From Pratylenchus scribneri (lineage: Eukaryota > Nematoda > Chromadorea > Rhabditida > Pratylenchidae), in the NCBI GenBank assembly GCA_030063045.1, contig JAQSEB010000155.1, forward strand, positions 124,001 to 188,000: DNA of 64,000 bases. The letters run 5' to 3'. Shown in pieces: positions 11,429 through 23,417 of this stretch (its first letter is position 1; every line of letters starts with the position of its first letter). Under the pieces are notes generated by a model that was given only the letters and a program-made list of their open reading frames with translations, was not told the DNA's origin and did no database searches. The position numbers and the translations under genes are program-made.

Positions 11429-14400
11429 ATGTCCAATTCAAATCCCAACAAGCCCAGGTCTTCATATTCTTTCCAACGTTCCGGCATGTTTTTTCATTCA
11501 CCTCTGCAAAAAACACCCGTACAAAGGTGATCCACACTTGGACAGGTTCGTTCATTAAATAGTTTAATTTTTGGGGATTGGCCACAATTTTGGATAAAAA
11601 TATCTCTTCATTCTTCTTATCATTATTATTTTATTTTAATAATAAGTAATAACCATTCATTTTCTAGGTTATTCAACAGGATGCCGCCGTCGAGGCTGCA
11701 CTTCGTCATCAATTGGCCGAAGTTTTTTCACCGGCACAATTGCTCAAAGTCGAAGTCAGATTTTTTTTAATTTTTATTACTTTTTTAAAGAATTTATGAT
11801 AAATTCTTTTTAAATTTATAGAAATAATATCATTAAATTTAGGGAATAATTTAATTTTTTTTAATTTTTATTACTTTTTTAAAGAATTTATGATAAATTC
11901 TTTTTAAATTTATAGAAATAATATCATTAAATTTAGGGAATAATTTAATTTTTTTTAATTTTTCTAATTATCAATTAACATATTTTTAACCAAATTCTAT
12001 AAAGTTTAATTTATCAATAAAAATGATAATAATTTCATCCTTGGCCAAATATTAAAAATATTTTTCCCATCCTAGGTTGTTCAAATGGACCAACAATCGG
12101 CCTCGGATGACGGTGGTGCTGCTGGTCCATCGGCCGAAACGGCTCCTCTTTTGGGTGGATCCGCATTTGACCCAATGGATTTGCTAAATAATAACAACAA
12201 CAATAATAATAATAATCAGCCGCCATTCTCTCCACCTCCAAATGTGCCACCGCCTCCGTCCATTTTGGTCTCCTCCTCCTCAATGGAAAAGAGCATTTCA
12301 ACCCAAGAATTGGCCAAGACCACGGCAACCTCAATTGGAGCCGTAATGCGAAAGCAGCATCGAAGCAGCAGCAAAGTGTTCCCAAATGTTGGAGGCGGTG
12401 GGGGCGGAACAGTTCGGACAATTGTGCTGCGAAGGCCGACAATCACAATTCAGGAGGATGGACGAATTTTAATTGGTAAAAATACAAGGGAAATGGGAAA
12501 ATATTAAATGATTTTTTGGTCTTTTTTAGGTTATTCTTTGGGAAATTATTCAGAGAATATTTTTTTATTTATTAATTAGATTGTCATTTTGAAAAAGCAT
12601 ATTTAAGGGTTCTATCATATTTAATTTAGTTAAATTAATTTCAAATTTGAAGAGAACCACCCAAGAAGCAAATTAAAAATAGAATGACAAAATTATCCTA
12701 AAATTCTATGAAAATTATATATTATATTAGTATTAGTCCTAATGCATGGCTAAAATTGTTTCGAATTAATGCCTCCCCCGGTGGCACAGAGAACTAGGAT
12801 ATGGATTAAAGGGGAACTTTACTTAAAATTATAACTATTTATCTATCAATTATATGGGAGGTGTGGTAAAATTGTGAATGGTAAAAATAAGGAAAGGAAA
12901 AAGGGGTGTCTTTAAAAAGGGAAATTGGGGCAATATTTGATTGATAGGTTGACGGGGAGATTAGGCAAAAATTGTGGGTACAGTAGGGTCTAGGGTGAAT
13001 AAGAAAAGAAAGACTAATAGACATTGATAAATTATTTGGATAGATGGAAATGAGAATTATAAAAAATTAATAATAATATTTCCCAATACATTAATTAATC
13101 ATATATGTAAAAAATGACGCGCAATTGCCACAAATATAGAAACAATCGTGTTAGCCTTTTTATGGAAAATTTAATACAAATGATAATGAATTTATTTATT
13201 CAGTGAATATTCAATCCATTTATTGTTCATTTCTTTCTTTAATAACTAATATTTTCCCATGCACTTTTCTTCGATAATTATTAATTAATATTTTTCCTCT
13301 TTCTTCTTAAGAGAAATTTATTTTTTTTATAAATTGTTTAAAAAAATATAAATTCTATTCCAATAATTTCCGTCTTTTTTAATTCAATCGCATTAAAATA
13401 TCGTCCCATACTCCGATCTTTATGCACTTTAGAACATATTTAAGATTTCGATTAGTGGATCAAATTTCGTCCAACAATTTTGAGGCAAATTTAGAAAGTT
13501 CTAAATAGAGTTCCGGGATCATTTTTTTCTATCTACCTTTTGAATTACGTGATCAAATAAGAAACATTTTATGCCTTTTTCTATCGAATAGGTTTCAAAT
13601 TTCAATCATTTCCTTTTTCATTCCAAATATAATCAAAATTGGCAACTGTCAAATTTGGCAATGATAAAAATTTGAGAGGATTTAAAAAGAGTTGCCAATT
13701 GGGCAGTCTTTTTATTTCCAAAAGAAGAATCCATTCTGAAGAAATGTACATAGATCAGAGAGTATAAAACACATTTAAAATTTTCAGATAAAAGGTCCTT
13801 ACTCCTTATTATTTAAAAACCTTAATTCCAAAATTCTTGTAAAGCGATAGTCCATTCCCGAGAAATTGACCAAATTTCATTTTGTGAATTTTCCCGCAAA
13901 TATTTTCCATTTTTTATTCTTCGAGTCCCTTTCATTTTCCCATCCTCCCACGCATCCCATGCCCATATTGCGCCATTGTGGAATACTAGAAAATATGAAT
14001 GAAATAAGGGAGGGAATATAGAGCGGCTGCCAAATGCAATTAGCCAATTTTGCCTCTGCTTTTGCCTTTGGCTTATTATGTCCAACCCCTCCCCCTTCCC
14101 CTCCCTAATTCACACCAAATGCGGCCAATCCCTTATATAAATATAACTAATTTTGGCAACAAATGGGTGGATATTATTTTTGAAATATTCAAATTAATTT
14201 TAAAAATTTTAAAATATTTTTGGTTAATTTTTCGATTACTTTTTAATCAAAAAAACTTTTTAAATAATTTTGACTAAAAATTGGCTAATTTTTTAAAATA
14301 ATCATCTTAAAAATTTTTTGGAACAAAATATTTTCAATAAAATTTATTTTATTAAATTAATAAAATAAATTAAATTTTAATGATTACATTTTTAATACAA

Positions 14401-17400
14401 TTCATTCAAAATTAAAAAAATAATTGCCACAAATTGATGGCATATTTTTTTAGCAGTTTTTTTTCGCAACATTTCCATCCAATCCCCCATTTTTTGCCTT
14501 ATCAATTCTCTAATCCATGGATGGCCCATCTTAAGTCCTTCCATTTTCGCCTTCCAAATTCCGCCAAAAAATGCTGCCCCTTCTTCTCTTTCAATAAAAA
14601 TAAGCATTCCTCCGAAAAGATTGTTTATCAGGCACAAAAGAGGGCATTTCGAGCCCCACTTTACCCTTTCAATACTAAAGAATTAAAGGCTCTTTCCTGC
14701 TAAAAAATTTGCTGCCAAAATTGCATTCCACCGCCTCCGTTTTTTGAATTTTGCTGGGTATTTTCAAATCAATTGTTCACAAAATAAATTGGCCATAAGG
14801 GTATTCCCATTTTTGCGCCAGAGGCGGCCAAAATAATACACATTTTCATTTTGCCCCATTGCACACCTTTTTTGTTTAAATGCCCTGCCGCGCTCATTAA
14901 TTATTGACGCTGCGGCCAAAAATTGGGTGGGGAAATGCAAAAAAAGGGCGCACACAATTTTGAATGGAGCCTACGGGCATTTTTGGAGGATATGAAAATT
15001 GGCCCTGACTGAGGTGCAAAATTGCCCCGTCTCCGGCCCAAAACAATTTTGGCCAAAATGACCCATTTTATAAATAAACATATGTATTTTTGGCGGGAAT
15101 GGACAATGGATGGATGGACATTGGCCACATACATTTTTGGGCACAATGGTCAACATTTTTGGGCATAATGGTCAAAACCATCCATCCACCACAAACAATT
15201 GTTGCAAATTGCACTCGAGTCCAATTTTGGATGGACCAATGTGTGCCAAAAATGAGCCGCACAAATTTTCGTGCCCAAAACCAATTAATTCAAATTCAAC
15301 CCAATTGTTATCCCTCAAAATGGATATTTTTCCAAGAAATAATTTCAATGGAAGATATAATCCAAATAATTTTTTATAGAAAAAAAATTTTATTTCCATT
15401 TTTACTTCAAAAAGAAGATGGGATAATAACATTCTTTTTTAGAATTGGTTACAACATTTATTTGCCGGTTCTTACAATTTTATCTTATGGACCTAACATT
15501 GGAATATTCATTAGAGAATAAAATTAAATCAAATTTGATTTTGATATTTTTCCCAATATATTCATTCCATCATTTTTTATATTAATTTTATTATTTTTAA
15601 TTAAAAACTTTTCCAAAATAAAAAATTATTTCCATTTAATCTGCCTTTTATAAATGCATTAAAAATTTAGAAAAAAAAAAGATTGGATTAATGGAATCGA
15701 AAAAGTTATAGGAAATGAGGATGAGGATTAATCTAATAAACAACCCTATTAAAAATAAGAACAAATTAAATTGAATGGAAGAAATTATCTCAAAAAAGCA
15801 TTTTAAAGAATTATTTAGAATTTAGAACTTTGATAAAAATTCATTGATTTTAATTTTATTTTAGCAAATTTTATCAATGACATATATTCTTTTTTACTAA
15901 AAAAATAATTCCAAATCCAAAACAAAATATTATTTAATCCGACTTTTATGAATGCATTAAGATTTAGAAAAAAAAGGTGAGGATGATGAGAACTAAATGG
16001 AATATAAAAATGAGAAATTAATCTAGAGATCAATCCCTTTTAAAGAAAGGTCCAATTAAGTTAGAATTTGAAATTAAAAAGTTTTGAGAATTATTTGAAA
16101 TTTACTATTTTTTACTACATTATCAAATTAATAATAAAACTGGACTGAAAATATTTCTTTTAATTGAGCTAGGTATATTAAAATTCATTTTAAAAACCCC
16201 AAAAATGGTTCCCAAATTTTTTATTTATTCCATAAAAAAATCAGAAACAAAAAATTGTTCCCTCCCTCAAATCCATCCATTGTCCATTTCCACCAATAAA
16301 AAAAACTTCATTTCCTTTCCCCAAAATATACAAATTCGATTAAATTCCATAATTCCCGCTGTGTTTTGCCTCTCCATTCAAAATTGTGTGAGCCCATTGC
16401 CAAAAATTGCCATTCAAATTTGCGGCGCCGTTCCTCTCTCAAAAAAAAATGTTGGATCCATTGGTGGCACGACCAAAAATGTCCACCTCCATTGGGATTG
16501 GCCCACAAAATATTCAGCACCAACCGGAAACTGGAACACTGCGAAAAGTGTCGCGCAATGAAAAATCCACCGTACAAAAGCCAATATTCCATACTCAAGT
16601 GCAGGAATTGGGCATCATTCAACAAAAGCATTTGGCCATTAGCACAAATTTGGGCCATCCGCCACAGCATTCGGCTATTTCTCATCAGGATATTCCCATT
16701 CAACATAAAAAATCCGCTGGTCAACAATCCACCACCCAAAATCCCTCACAACCGCCCATTCTTCGCACAAATCCGCCAATTAATATTAGCCTTCATCCAT
16801 TTTGGCCATTTATGCATTTTCGAGGTATTGGTAGGAAACAATTCAAAAATATTCTTTTAATGATTAAATTCAATATCAAAATTTTTTGATTAATTTATTA
16901 GCATTAATTTATGTAATTAAGAGTTTTTAAAATTTTTATATTTATTGATTTAATTTTTTTTAAATTGGAATTTTTATTTATAAGTCAAAATAGGAGAATA
17001 AATTTTTCAAAAAACTAAAAGTGGAAATATCCATCTTTTCTAACTTAAAATTTAAGAAATTACTTTTTTTTCTGGCTTAATATTAAAATAAATTTAAGAA
17101 ATGCTATTTTAAACCATTTAAATTTAATAATAGAATTTGTTTTGTATTTACCCATGTGAGGACACTTACTAAATAGACAAAGCACAAAGGACGGTACAAA
17201 TATGGGCGCTTCCTAAAATGGTGCAAATGTGTATGTTTTCGACTATAATAAATCATAAACCGGTTTTAGACCTTAAAACCTTATACCATTTTGTAGATCT
17301 CATAGAGACGCGTCGAATGGTATATAATTTGTCATGGTTTGGTCTAAAATTAAAGAGTTTAAAATCAAAGAATGGAAAAATGGTTTGAACGGTTTAATAC

Positions 17401-20400
17401 TGACTTAACCATGACAATTTATATACCATTCGATGCGTCTTGATAAGATCTACAAAATGGTATAAGATTTGTATTTGTAGGGTCTAAAACTGGTTTATGA
17501 TTTATTATAGTCGAAAATATGCACATTTGCACCATTTTAGGAAGCGCCCACATTTGCACTGTTTATGAATTGTCCTAGCACCGTATTTACCATTTCTTTT
17601 CAATTTGAGAAAATAAAAGAAAAATTAGAGTTTTCTGGCTTAAAATAAAAATTATTAAGCAATCCTATTAATAGAATTTCCCTTTCATTTATAATTTTTT
17701 TTGATAAATTCAAGGAAGTAATTAATGAACAGAATAAATGGATTGGAAAATTTTAAGTGAATGAAAATTGGGGGGAAGTGGTAATGGGCATTTTTTGGAG
17801 TCCAAAAGTAAATACGGAAAATAAAAATTATTTCTGGAAAAAGGGAATTGCCATTTTTTGTAGAGACCAAAGGTAAATTTTGGGCAATCCATAAAGGCAA
17901 AAATGGCTTTATAAAAATGGGTTTTGGTGGGTGGCCAATCCTCCATAAATATTTGAGTTGTTCATTGATGCAATAAAAATGAGTAGTTGGCCAATTTTAG
18001 ACAACATCACGGCCAGATGGGATGGACTTCCGCTGCCGAAGCAGCCAAATTTGTTGGACGGCGACGATGTTGGCACATTGCTCACCTCACAAATGGAGGG
18101 CGACGAAGAGGCGAAAGCACCGTTGACATGTTCCCAAAAAATTGTTAAGGTAAAACAACTTAAAATTATCACATTTTTAAGATTTAGGCTATTGTCTGTC
18201 ATTTTGAATTTTATTAACTATTATCATAAAAAATTCACCCTTTGAAGTTTTCCTTTAATTGGAAAACTAATTCAAATTTTCAATTAAAATTTTTCGAATT
18301 ATAATACAAAATGAGCCGTATCATTTCTGGCTTCGCATTAAAATTATAAATTTTAAAAAAATTTTGATATTGTGAGTGTATTATCAGTCGCTAGAAACGA
18401 AAAAAATTTTTCATTCTGGTTTTATTATACATAAAACATAATTGATTATAAAACCATGAAAAAATACTATTTTAGAGCATAGACTTAGAATCTAATGACC
18501 AATTTTGGGTAGAACATGGTAATTTTAGCGGTGAAAATTGCAACAAATAATAAACAAGTACCAAAATTTAGCATATTTACTTAATACAATATTAAATTTA
18601 ATAATTTTGGCATTAATAAAATTTCTAAAAATTATGCAAATTTTTTCCTTCAAAATTTCAGTACATCAAAATTTTGGTGCCGCACATTGTTTTGGTTGCC
18701 GTTTTGATTGGTTACCTTTGCCTGGGTGCCAGCATCCTTCAAGCGCTGGAAACTCGAACAGAATTGGTGGCACGTTCCAGGAAATTGGTTCGCCTGAATA
18801 ATTTGATTGAGAATTTCACAGTGGAAAGTTGGCACATAATCCAAACAACAAAGGGACAAATTGCACCGAACGAATGGGCAAATATATTTCGTGATTATAT
18901 GGTAAATTAAAAATAAAAATATATGGAAAATATTTGTAAAATATTTTTATGATAAAAAGGGAATGTTGAAATTTATAATATTTAATTTGAAATAAAATAA
19001 ACAAAAAAATGATATTAAAATAAGAGAATAGACAATATTTAAGATTTATCGAATTATGGCTAAAAATGGCCATTATTAAACCAACGATTTTTAGCCAGAA
19101 ATTACGAAAATCAGAAATAAAAAGGCTTTCAATATTATCTTTTAAATTGATCCAATTGATTTAGTTCAAATTTAATTTTTTTTGTCCCTTAAGTTTCATA
19201 AAAATTAATTTTTATTCCTATTTCAATTATTTTCAGGTGAGTGTGGCACAGGAAGTAGATGATAGGTTGGTTAAAAATACTTTGGACTAAATTTATATTT
19301 CAAACAAAAAAGGAGGCCAATTCGACAAGAAATGTTGGCCCCAGAAAGATTGGACAATATTCACAACAAATGGACATTTCCGACTGCACGTGAGTACTAT
19401 TCCTTTTTAATATTTTAATTTAATTTTTTTAATTTACAATAAATTTGATTCAATGACATTACCCCAAATTCATTTCCCATTTTTCAGTGTGAGTTCTAGT
19501 GTAATATTTTTTATATTTTTTTAAATTTCCATTTTATAGGCTCTATGTTTTGACCGTTTTGACTACTTGCGGTAAGACTTTTGCATAATTCCAAATATTT
19601 GAATATTAAATGGATTCTGAAATAATCTAATATAAATATAATTATCCCAAATTATCGGTTCATTAATCTGGGATCTTAACATTAAACTTTTAAAAATGGT
19701 CTTTGAAATGCCTCAGACACAAATCTGAAAGCAAAAATTTTGATATACCATATAACTAACACTTTTAATTCCCTATAGTGAAACCCCTCAAAAATTGGGA
19801 AAATTTCGAGTCTAATGTCTAACTAATAAATTTATGGTCATTTTCGAACAAATTATAGCGGATTTGGAGAGTTTTAGGGAACTAAGAAAATTCGAAATTT
19901 TTTTAAAGTTCACCCCATTCACCATATCGGCTATGGGTCCTCAAATCCGAGAGTGGGGAATTAAAAGAGGTATACGATTTTTCAAAAAAATCTAAATAAT
20001 ATTTTTATATCACTTATTTTTTAGGCTATTCGGAAGTGTCCGTGAACACGGATGTCGGCAAAATATTCTCCGTCATTTTTGCCCTTGTTGGCATTCCGTT
20101 GATGTTCATCACCGCGGCCGACATTGGCAAATTCCTTTCGGACACTTTGTTGAGAATTATTGCCGAATGGAAAATGATGACCCGAAAAGTGAAGGCAAGC
20201 AAATTTTAACAAATTTGGGAATATTTTGAAATTTGGAATTTTTATTTTTAAAATTTTTGTAATTTTTTATTTTTAAAATTTTTGAAATTTTTTATATTAA
20301 AATTTTTGGAATTTTTATTTTTTTTATTAAAATTTTTGAAATTTTTTATATTAAAATTCCATTAAAATTTTTGGAATTTTTATATTTTTTGAAATTTTTT

Positions 20401-23093
20401 ATATTAAAATTTTTGGAATTTTTCATATTAAAATTTTTATAATTTTTTATATTAAAATTTTTGGAATTTTTATTTTTTTTATTAAAATTTTTGAAATTTT
20501 TTATATTAAAATTCCATTAAAATTTTTGGAATTTTTATATTTTTTGAAATTTTTTATATTAAAATTTTTGGAATTTTTCATATTAAAATTTTTATAATTT
20601 TTTATATTAAAATTTTTGGAATTTTTCATATTAAAATTTTTATAAATTTTTTATATGAAATTTTTCGAATTTTTTTTTATATTAAAATTTTTAAAATTTT
20701 TCAATTCAAATTTATGGGAAATTTTTATTAAAAGAATTTTTTTATATAAAAATTTTTGGAATTTTTCATATTAAAATTTTTGGAATTTTTCATATTAAAA
20801 TTTTTGAAATTTTTTAATAGTTTTTTATTTAAATTTTTGAAATTTTTATATTAAAATTTTTAGAAAATTTTTCAAATTTTTTATTTTTTTTTTAGCTAAA
20901 ATTTGTGAATTTTTTTATATTTTTTCAACCTAATTTGAAGTATAATAAACAATTTTGAAATTTTTATTAAATTTAATTGTAAAATTTCCCAAGATCATAA
21001 ATCAACAAATTCAGCGTTTTGTCATCGATCTATTTTGTATTCAAAAAGGCGGCAAATACAGGCGCAAATCCATGCAATCCCTCAGTGTCTCACTTGGAGC
21101 ATTGGAATTGGCCGAAATTGGATGTATTCTAAATTTATATAAGAATTAATGAAATTGGCTTAATTTTTAGCCAAAGACGACACAAATTTATGGTTCCCCA
21201 TTGGTGCCTATGTCCTCTGCATTTGTGTTTATTGCTCATTTGGCTCAATGATGTACTGTTACTGTAATAAGGGGAAATAGGTTGAAAAGGGATTAGAAAA
21301 TTATTTTTAATTTATTGTAGAATTTATTATAATTTTGAAAAAAATTAATTAAAAATATATATAGGTATGTAAACAGAGTTGACCATTAACTTGATCAAAA
21401 ATATGGCGCAAGCTTTGAAAATATATGGACAAATATTACAAAATTTTCAAAAATATGAAAATTATTTTAAAATTTCAAATTCATAAAAACATTTATTTGT
21501 TTATTTTTACATAATTTTATAAAATATAAATATGGCTATGCAGGCGGGAATTTGTCAAAAATTGCTTATAATGGGAAAATTTTTCCATTTTTTAGTAAAA
21601 AAAATTGCCAAAATCTCAAAAATATGACAAAGATAGCCAAAGTCAAAAATATGGAAAAAAATATGGCGGGATGGTCAAAAATATGGCAAATACCATATAA
21701 ATAGTGTATTTGGGCAGCTCTGGTATTTATTTATTTTTATGGATTTACTAAAATTCCTTGGAGTTTAAAACCAAAGCTGCTTTTAATAAAAAATATTTTT
21801 TAATTCAATTATTAATAAATTATTCCAACCAATTTTGTGCAGGTTCATGACATGGGAGGACAAATGGTCTTTCATCCATTCATTTCACTTCGGTTTCAAT
21901 TTGATCGTCACAGTTGGGTAAATTAATTAATTAATCCATCCATTTTCAATTATTTATTCATTTATATAGCCTTGGTGACATTGTTGTCACCGACTATTTG
22001 TTCCTTTCCCTGATTGTGGCCTTCGTCATTGTTGGCCTCGCCGTTGTCACAATGTGCGTCGATTTAGTAAGCCAAAAGCATTCCAAACCATTTTAATTAT
22101 ATTTTCCCAAGGCTTCGACCCATCTGAAAAATTATTTTGCCAAAATTCACTATTTTGGAAGGGCAAAACGATTTCTGGGAATGAGCGAAGAATTGCGCGA
22201 AATTGTCACACTTTTGGGCGTTTTGAAGAGAAAAAAACATGGAAAGGTTTTGAAACGAGATGAATTTGAATGGTTTTGAATTATTTTCCCTTGTAGATAA
22301 CATTGGAAGATGTGTACAATTTCTTGGAGAATGAATTATACAATCGACCGTATGAGCCGCATGAATTGCTGAGAAAGGTGAAAGCATTTTTTTTATTAAA
22401 TTAATTCTATAAAATAAACTGAGAACCAAATTGAAGCCATTTATAATATAATTCATCAAAAATTGAATTTTTAGTGTCAAATTAATGTGCAGATAATATT
22501 AATTCTATTAAAATTGATTCAGAGTTGATAGATTTATGCCCAAAAAAAATAATAAATTTTACTAATTCAATGTAAAGGACATTTTAAAGACAATTTAAGG
22601 GAACAATTCCAAATATTCGGAATCAATTTAAATAAAATTAATATGTTAATTTAATTGGTTATTAAAAAATTATCAACATAATTGGTTCAGTCCTTGATGT
22701 GATTTTAAAAATTAGACTTTTCCCCCAAAAATGAATCCAAATTAAGAAATTAAAATTTTATAATTTTTATTAAAATGATTGAAATTCACTCGAAAATTTT
22801 ACAAAATTTGGCACTTTTCTATTTTGTTACGCTCCCAGCAAAATGATGAAAATCACATCTAGTGCTATACAAAATAAATTGAAAAAAAAATAATGTCAAA
22901 TTAGTTTAAAAAAAATATAAATAAAATGCAAATAAATTGTGTATAATTTTAGCTGCGTTTCATCGACGAGAATACCCTGAGTTCGGCGCTGTCCACAATG
23001 CGGCATAACAGCTTCCAATCGGACTTTTTGCGCGATGCCGAATATTTGAGGAGGCTCAAAGCGCTTCGTCCCGATCAGCCGGCTTATCTCTAA
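11429..23093 (+). CDS. TWK two-pore-domain potassium channel
   Basis: Forms dimeric K+ leak channels in the plasma membrane, mainly of neurons and muscle. Proposed exons: 11429-11518, 11668-11754, 12076-12475, 18001-18149, 18662-18901, 19237-19265, 19313-19389, 19488 (one base), 19540-19571, 20025-20188, 21015-21123, 21171-21252, 21843-21917, 21970-22066, 22112-22246, 22297-22377, 22953-23093. All phases join: about 662 aa. The cytosolic N terminus (~240 aa) has a 10-Asn run and is Ser/Pro-rich. M1 is YIKILVPHIVLVAVLIGYLC; the first filter reads TTCGYS; M2 is KIFSVIFALVGIPLMFITAA; M3 lies in exon 21171; the second filter is TVGLGD, then M4; the C-terminal MSEELREIV motif follows. The core from 18001 on is secure. 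The first two exons and their start are less certain, and the donor of the first could be 11527 instead. Exon 20025 may instead end at 20194 with a GC donor. Confidence 0.92.
11762..11950 (+). repeat. Direct tandem duplication, two ~94-bp copies
   Basis: In the intron after exon 11668-11754, a ~94-base segment (TTTTTATTACTTTTTTAAAG ... AAATTTAGGGAATAATTT) is present twice in a row with almost no differences, indicating a recent duplication. Confidence 0.9.
16393..16824 (+). CDS. Possible alternative cassette exon of the TWK gene
   Basis: A 432-nt open stretch bounded by AG at 16391-16392 and GT at 16825. It enters and leaves in phase 1, exactly the phase of the flanking TWK exons, so it could be included without breaking the frame and would add 144 residues rich in Gln, His, Pro and Asn (e.g. 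LRKVSRNEKSTVQKPIFHTQ). Against it: the acceptor is poor (no pyrimidine tract), other frames are also partly open here, and no domain is recognisable. Confidence 0.3.
17195..17560. mobile_element. Palindromic MITE-like element (family A)
   Basis: Left arm GGGCGCTTCCTAAAATGGTG... and right arm ending in its complement (CACCATTTTAGGAAGCGCCC). The arms contain GATCTCATAGAGACGCGTCG with its complement near 17420 and AAACCGGTTTTAGACC with its complement near 17490. No ORF. Located in the large TWK intron; related elements are at 25081-25411 and 45340-45645. Confidence 0.75.
20215..20900 (+). repeat. AT-rich tandem repeat in TWK intron
   Basis: Irregular array built of TTTTTATATTAAAATTTTTG-like units, with a larger ~195-bp duplication visible (about 20265-20455 against 20455-20640). 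It occupies most of the intron between the M2 exon and exon 21015. Confidence 0.8.
21374..21722. mobile_element. Small element with CAGAGYTG termini in TWK intron
   Basis: Begins CAGAGTTGACC and ends GGGCAGCTCTG, an imperfect inverted pair. The interior repeats AAAATATGGC many times and has no coding capacity. It is probably a hAT-like non-autonomous insertion within the intron after the M3 exon. Confidence 0.45.
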
Positions 23094-23417
23094 TCAGAAT
23101 TATTGATATATTAATGAAGGAATTATGTATCCGTCCAAAGTACATTTTAAAATGAATTTATACATTTTCATCGTCAATCATTCATCAAATTTGCATTAAT
23201 TCGCATAAAAATTCTAACATATTTTCTCATTGAATTCATAATAATTTTCTAATAAAAATAGGAAATATTCGAACATATATATAATTTAAATACTAATTAA
23301 AATATAAATTTATTTTTAAAAAATAGTCATTGTGAAATTAGAATTGAATAAATCAGAATTTTTAAAAAGATAAGAGAAAAAAATTTCTTAAATAAATATC
23401 CACACTCAAAAATAAAT
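23094..23417. other. Short convergent intergenic region
   Basis: The TWK gene (+) and the chemoreceptor (-) end tail to tail here. AATAAAAATAG at ~23249 is a candidate polyadenylation region. Nothing else is seen. Confidence 0.5.

Larger units (their letters stand above)
12476..18000 (+). other. Large TWK intron (5.5 kb) with repeats and one possible exon
   Basis: Lies between exons 12076-12475 and 18001-18149, which join in phase 1 (ILI-D-NITARWDG). It contains a palindromic element (17195-17560), a short direct sequence repeat at ~15600-15990 (GCATTAARATTTAGAAAAAA) and a possible in-frame cassette exon at 16393-16824. The rest is AT-rich without convincing coding sequence. Confidence 0.6.

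Noticed and set aside
16308..16739. Minus-strand ORF of 143 codons inside the TWK intron
   Set aside because: Trp/Phe-heavy composition typical of the reverse of an open region; no domain. The + strand reading is phase-compatible with the host gene.
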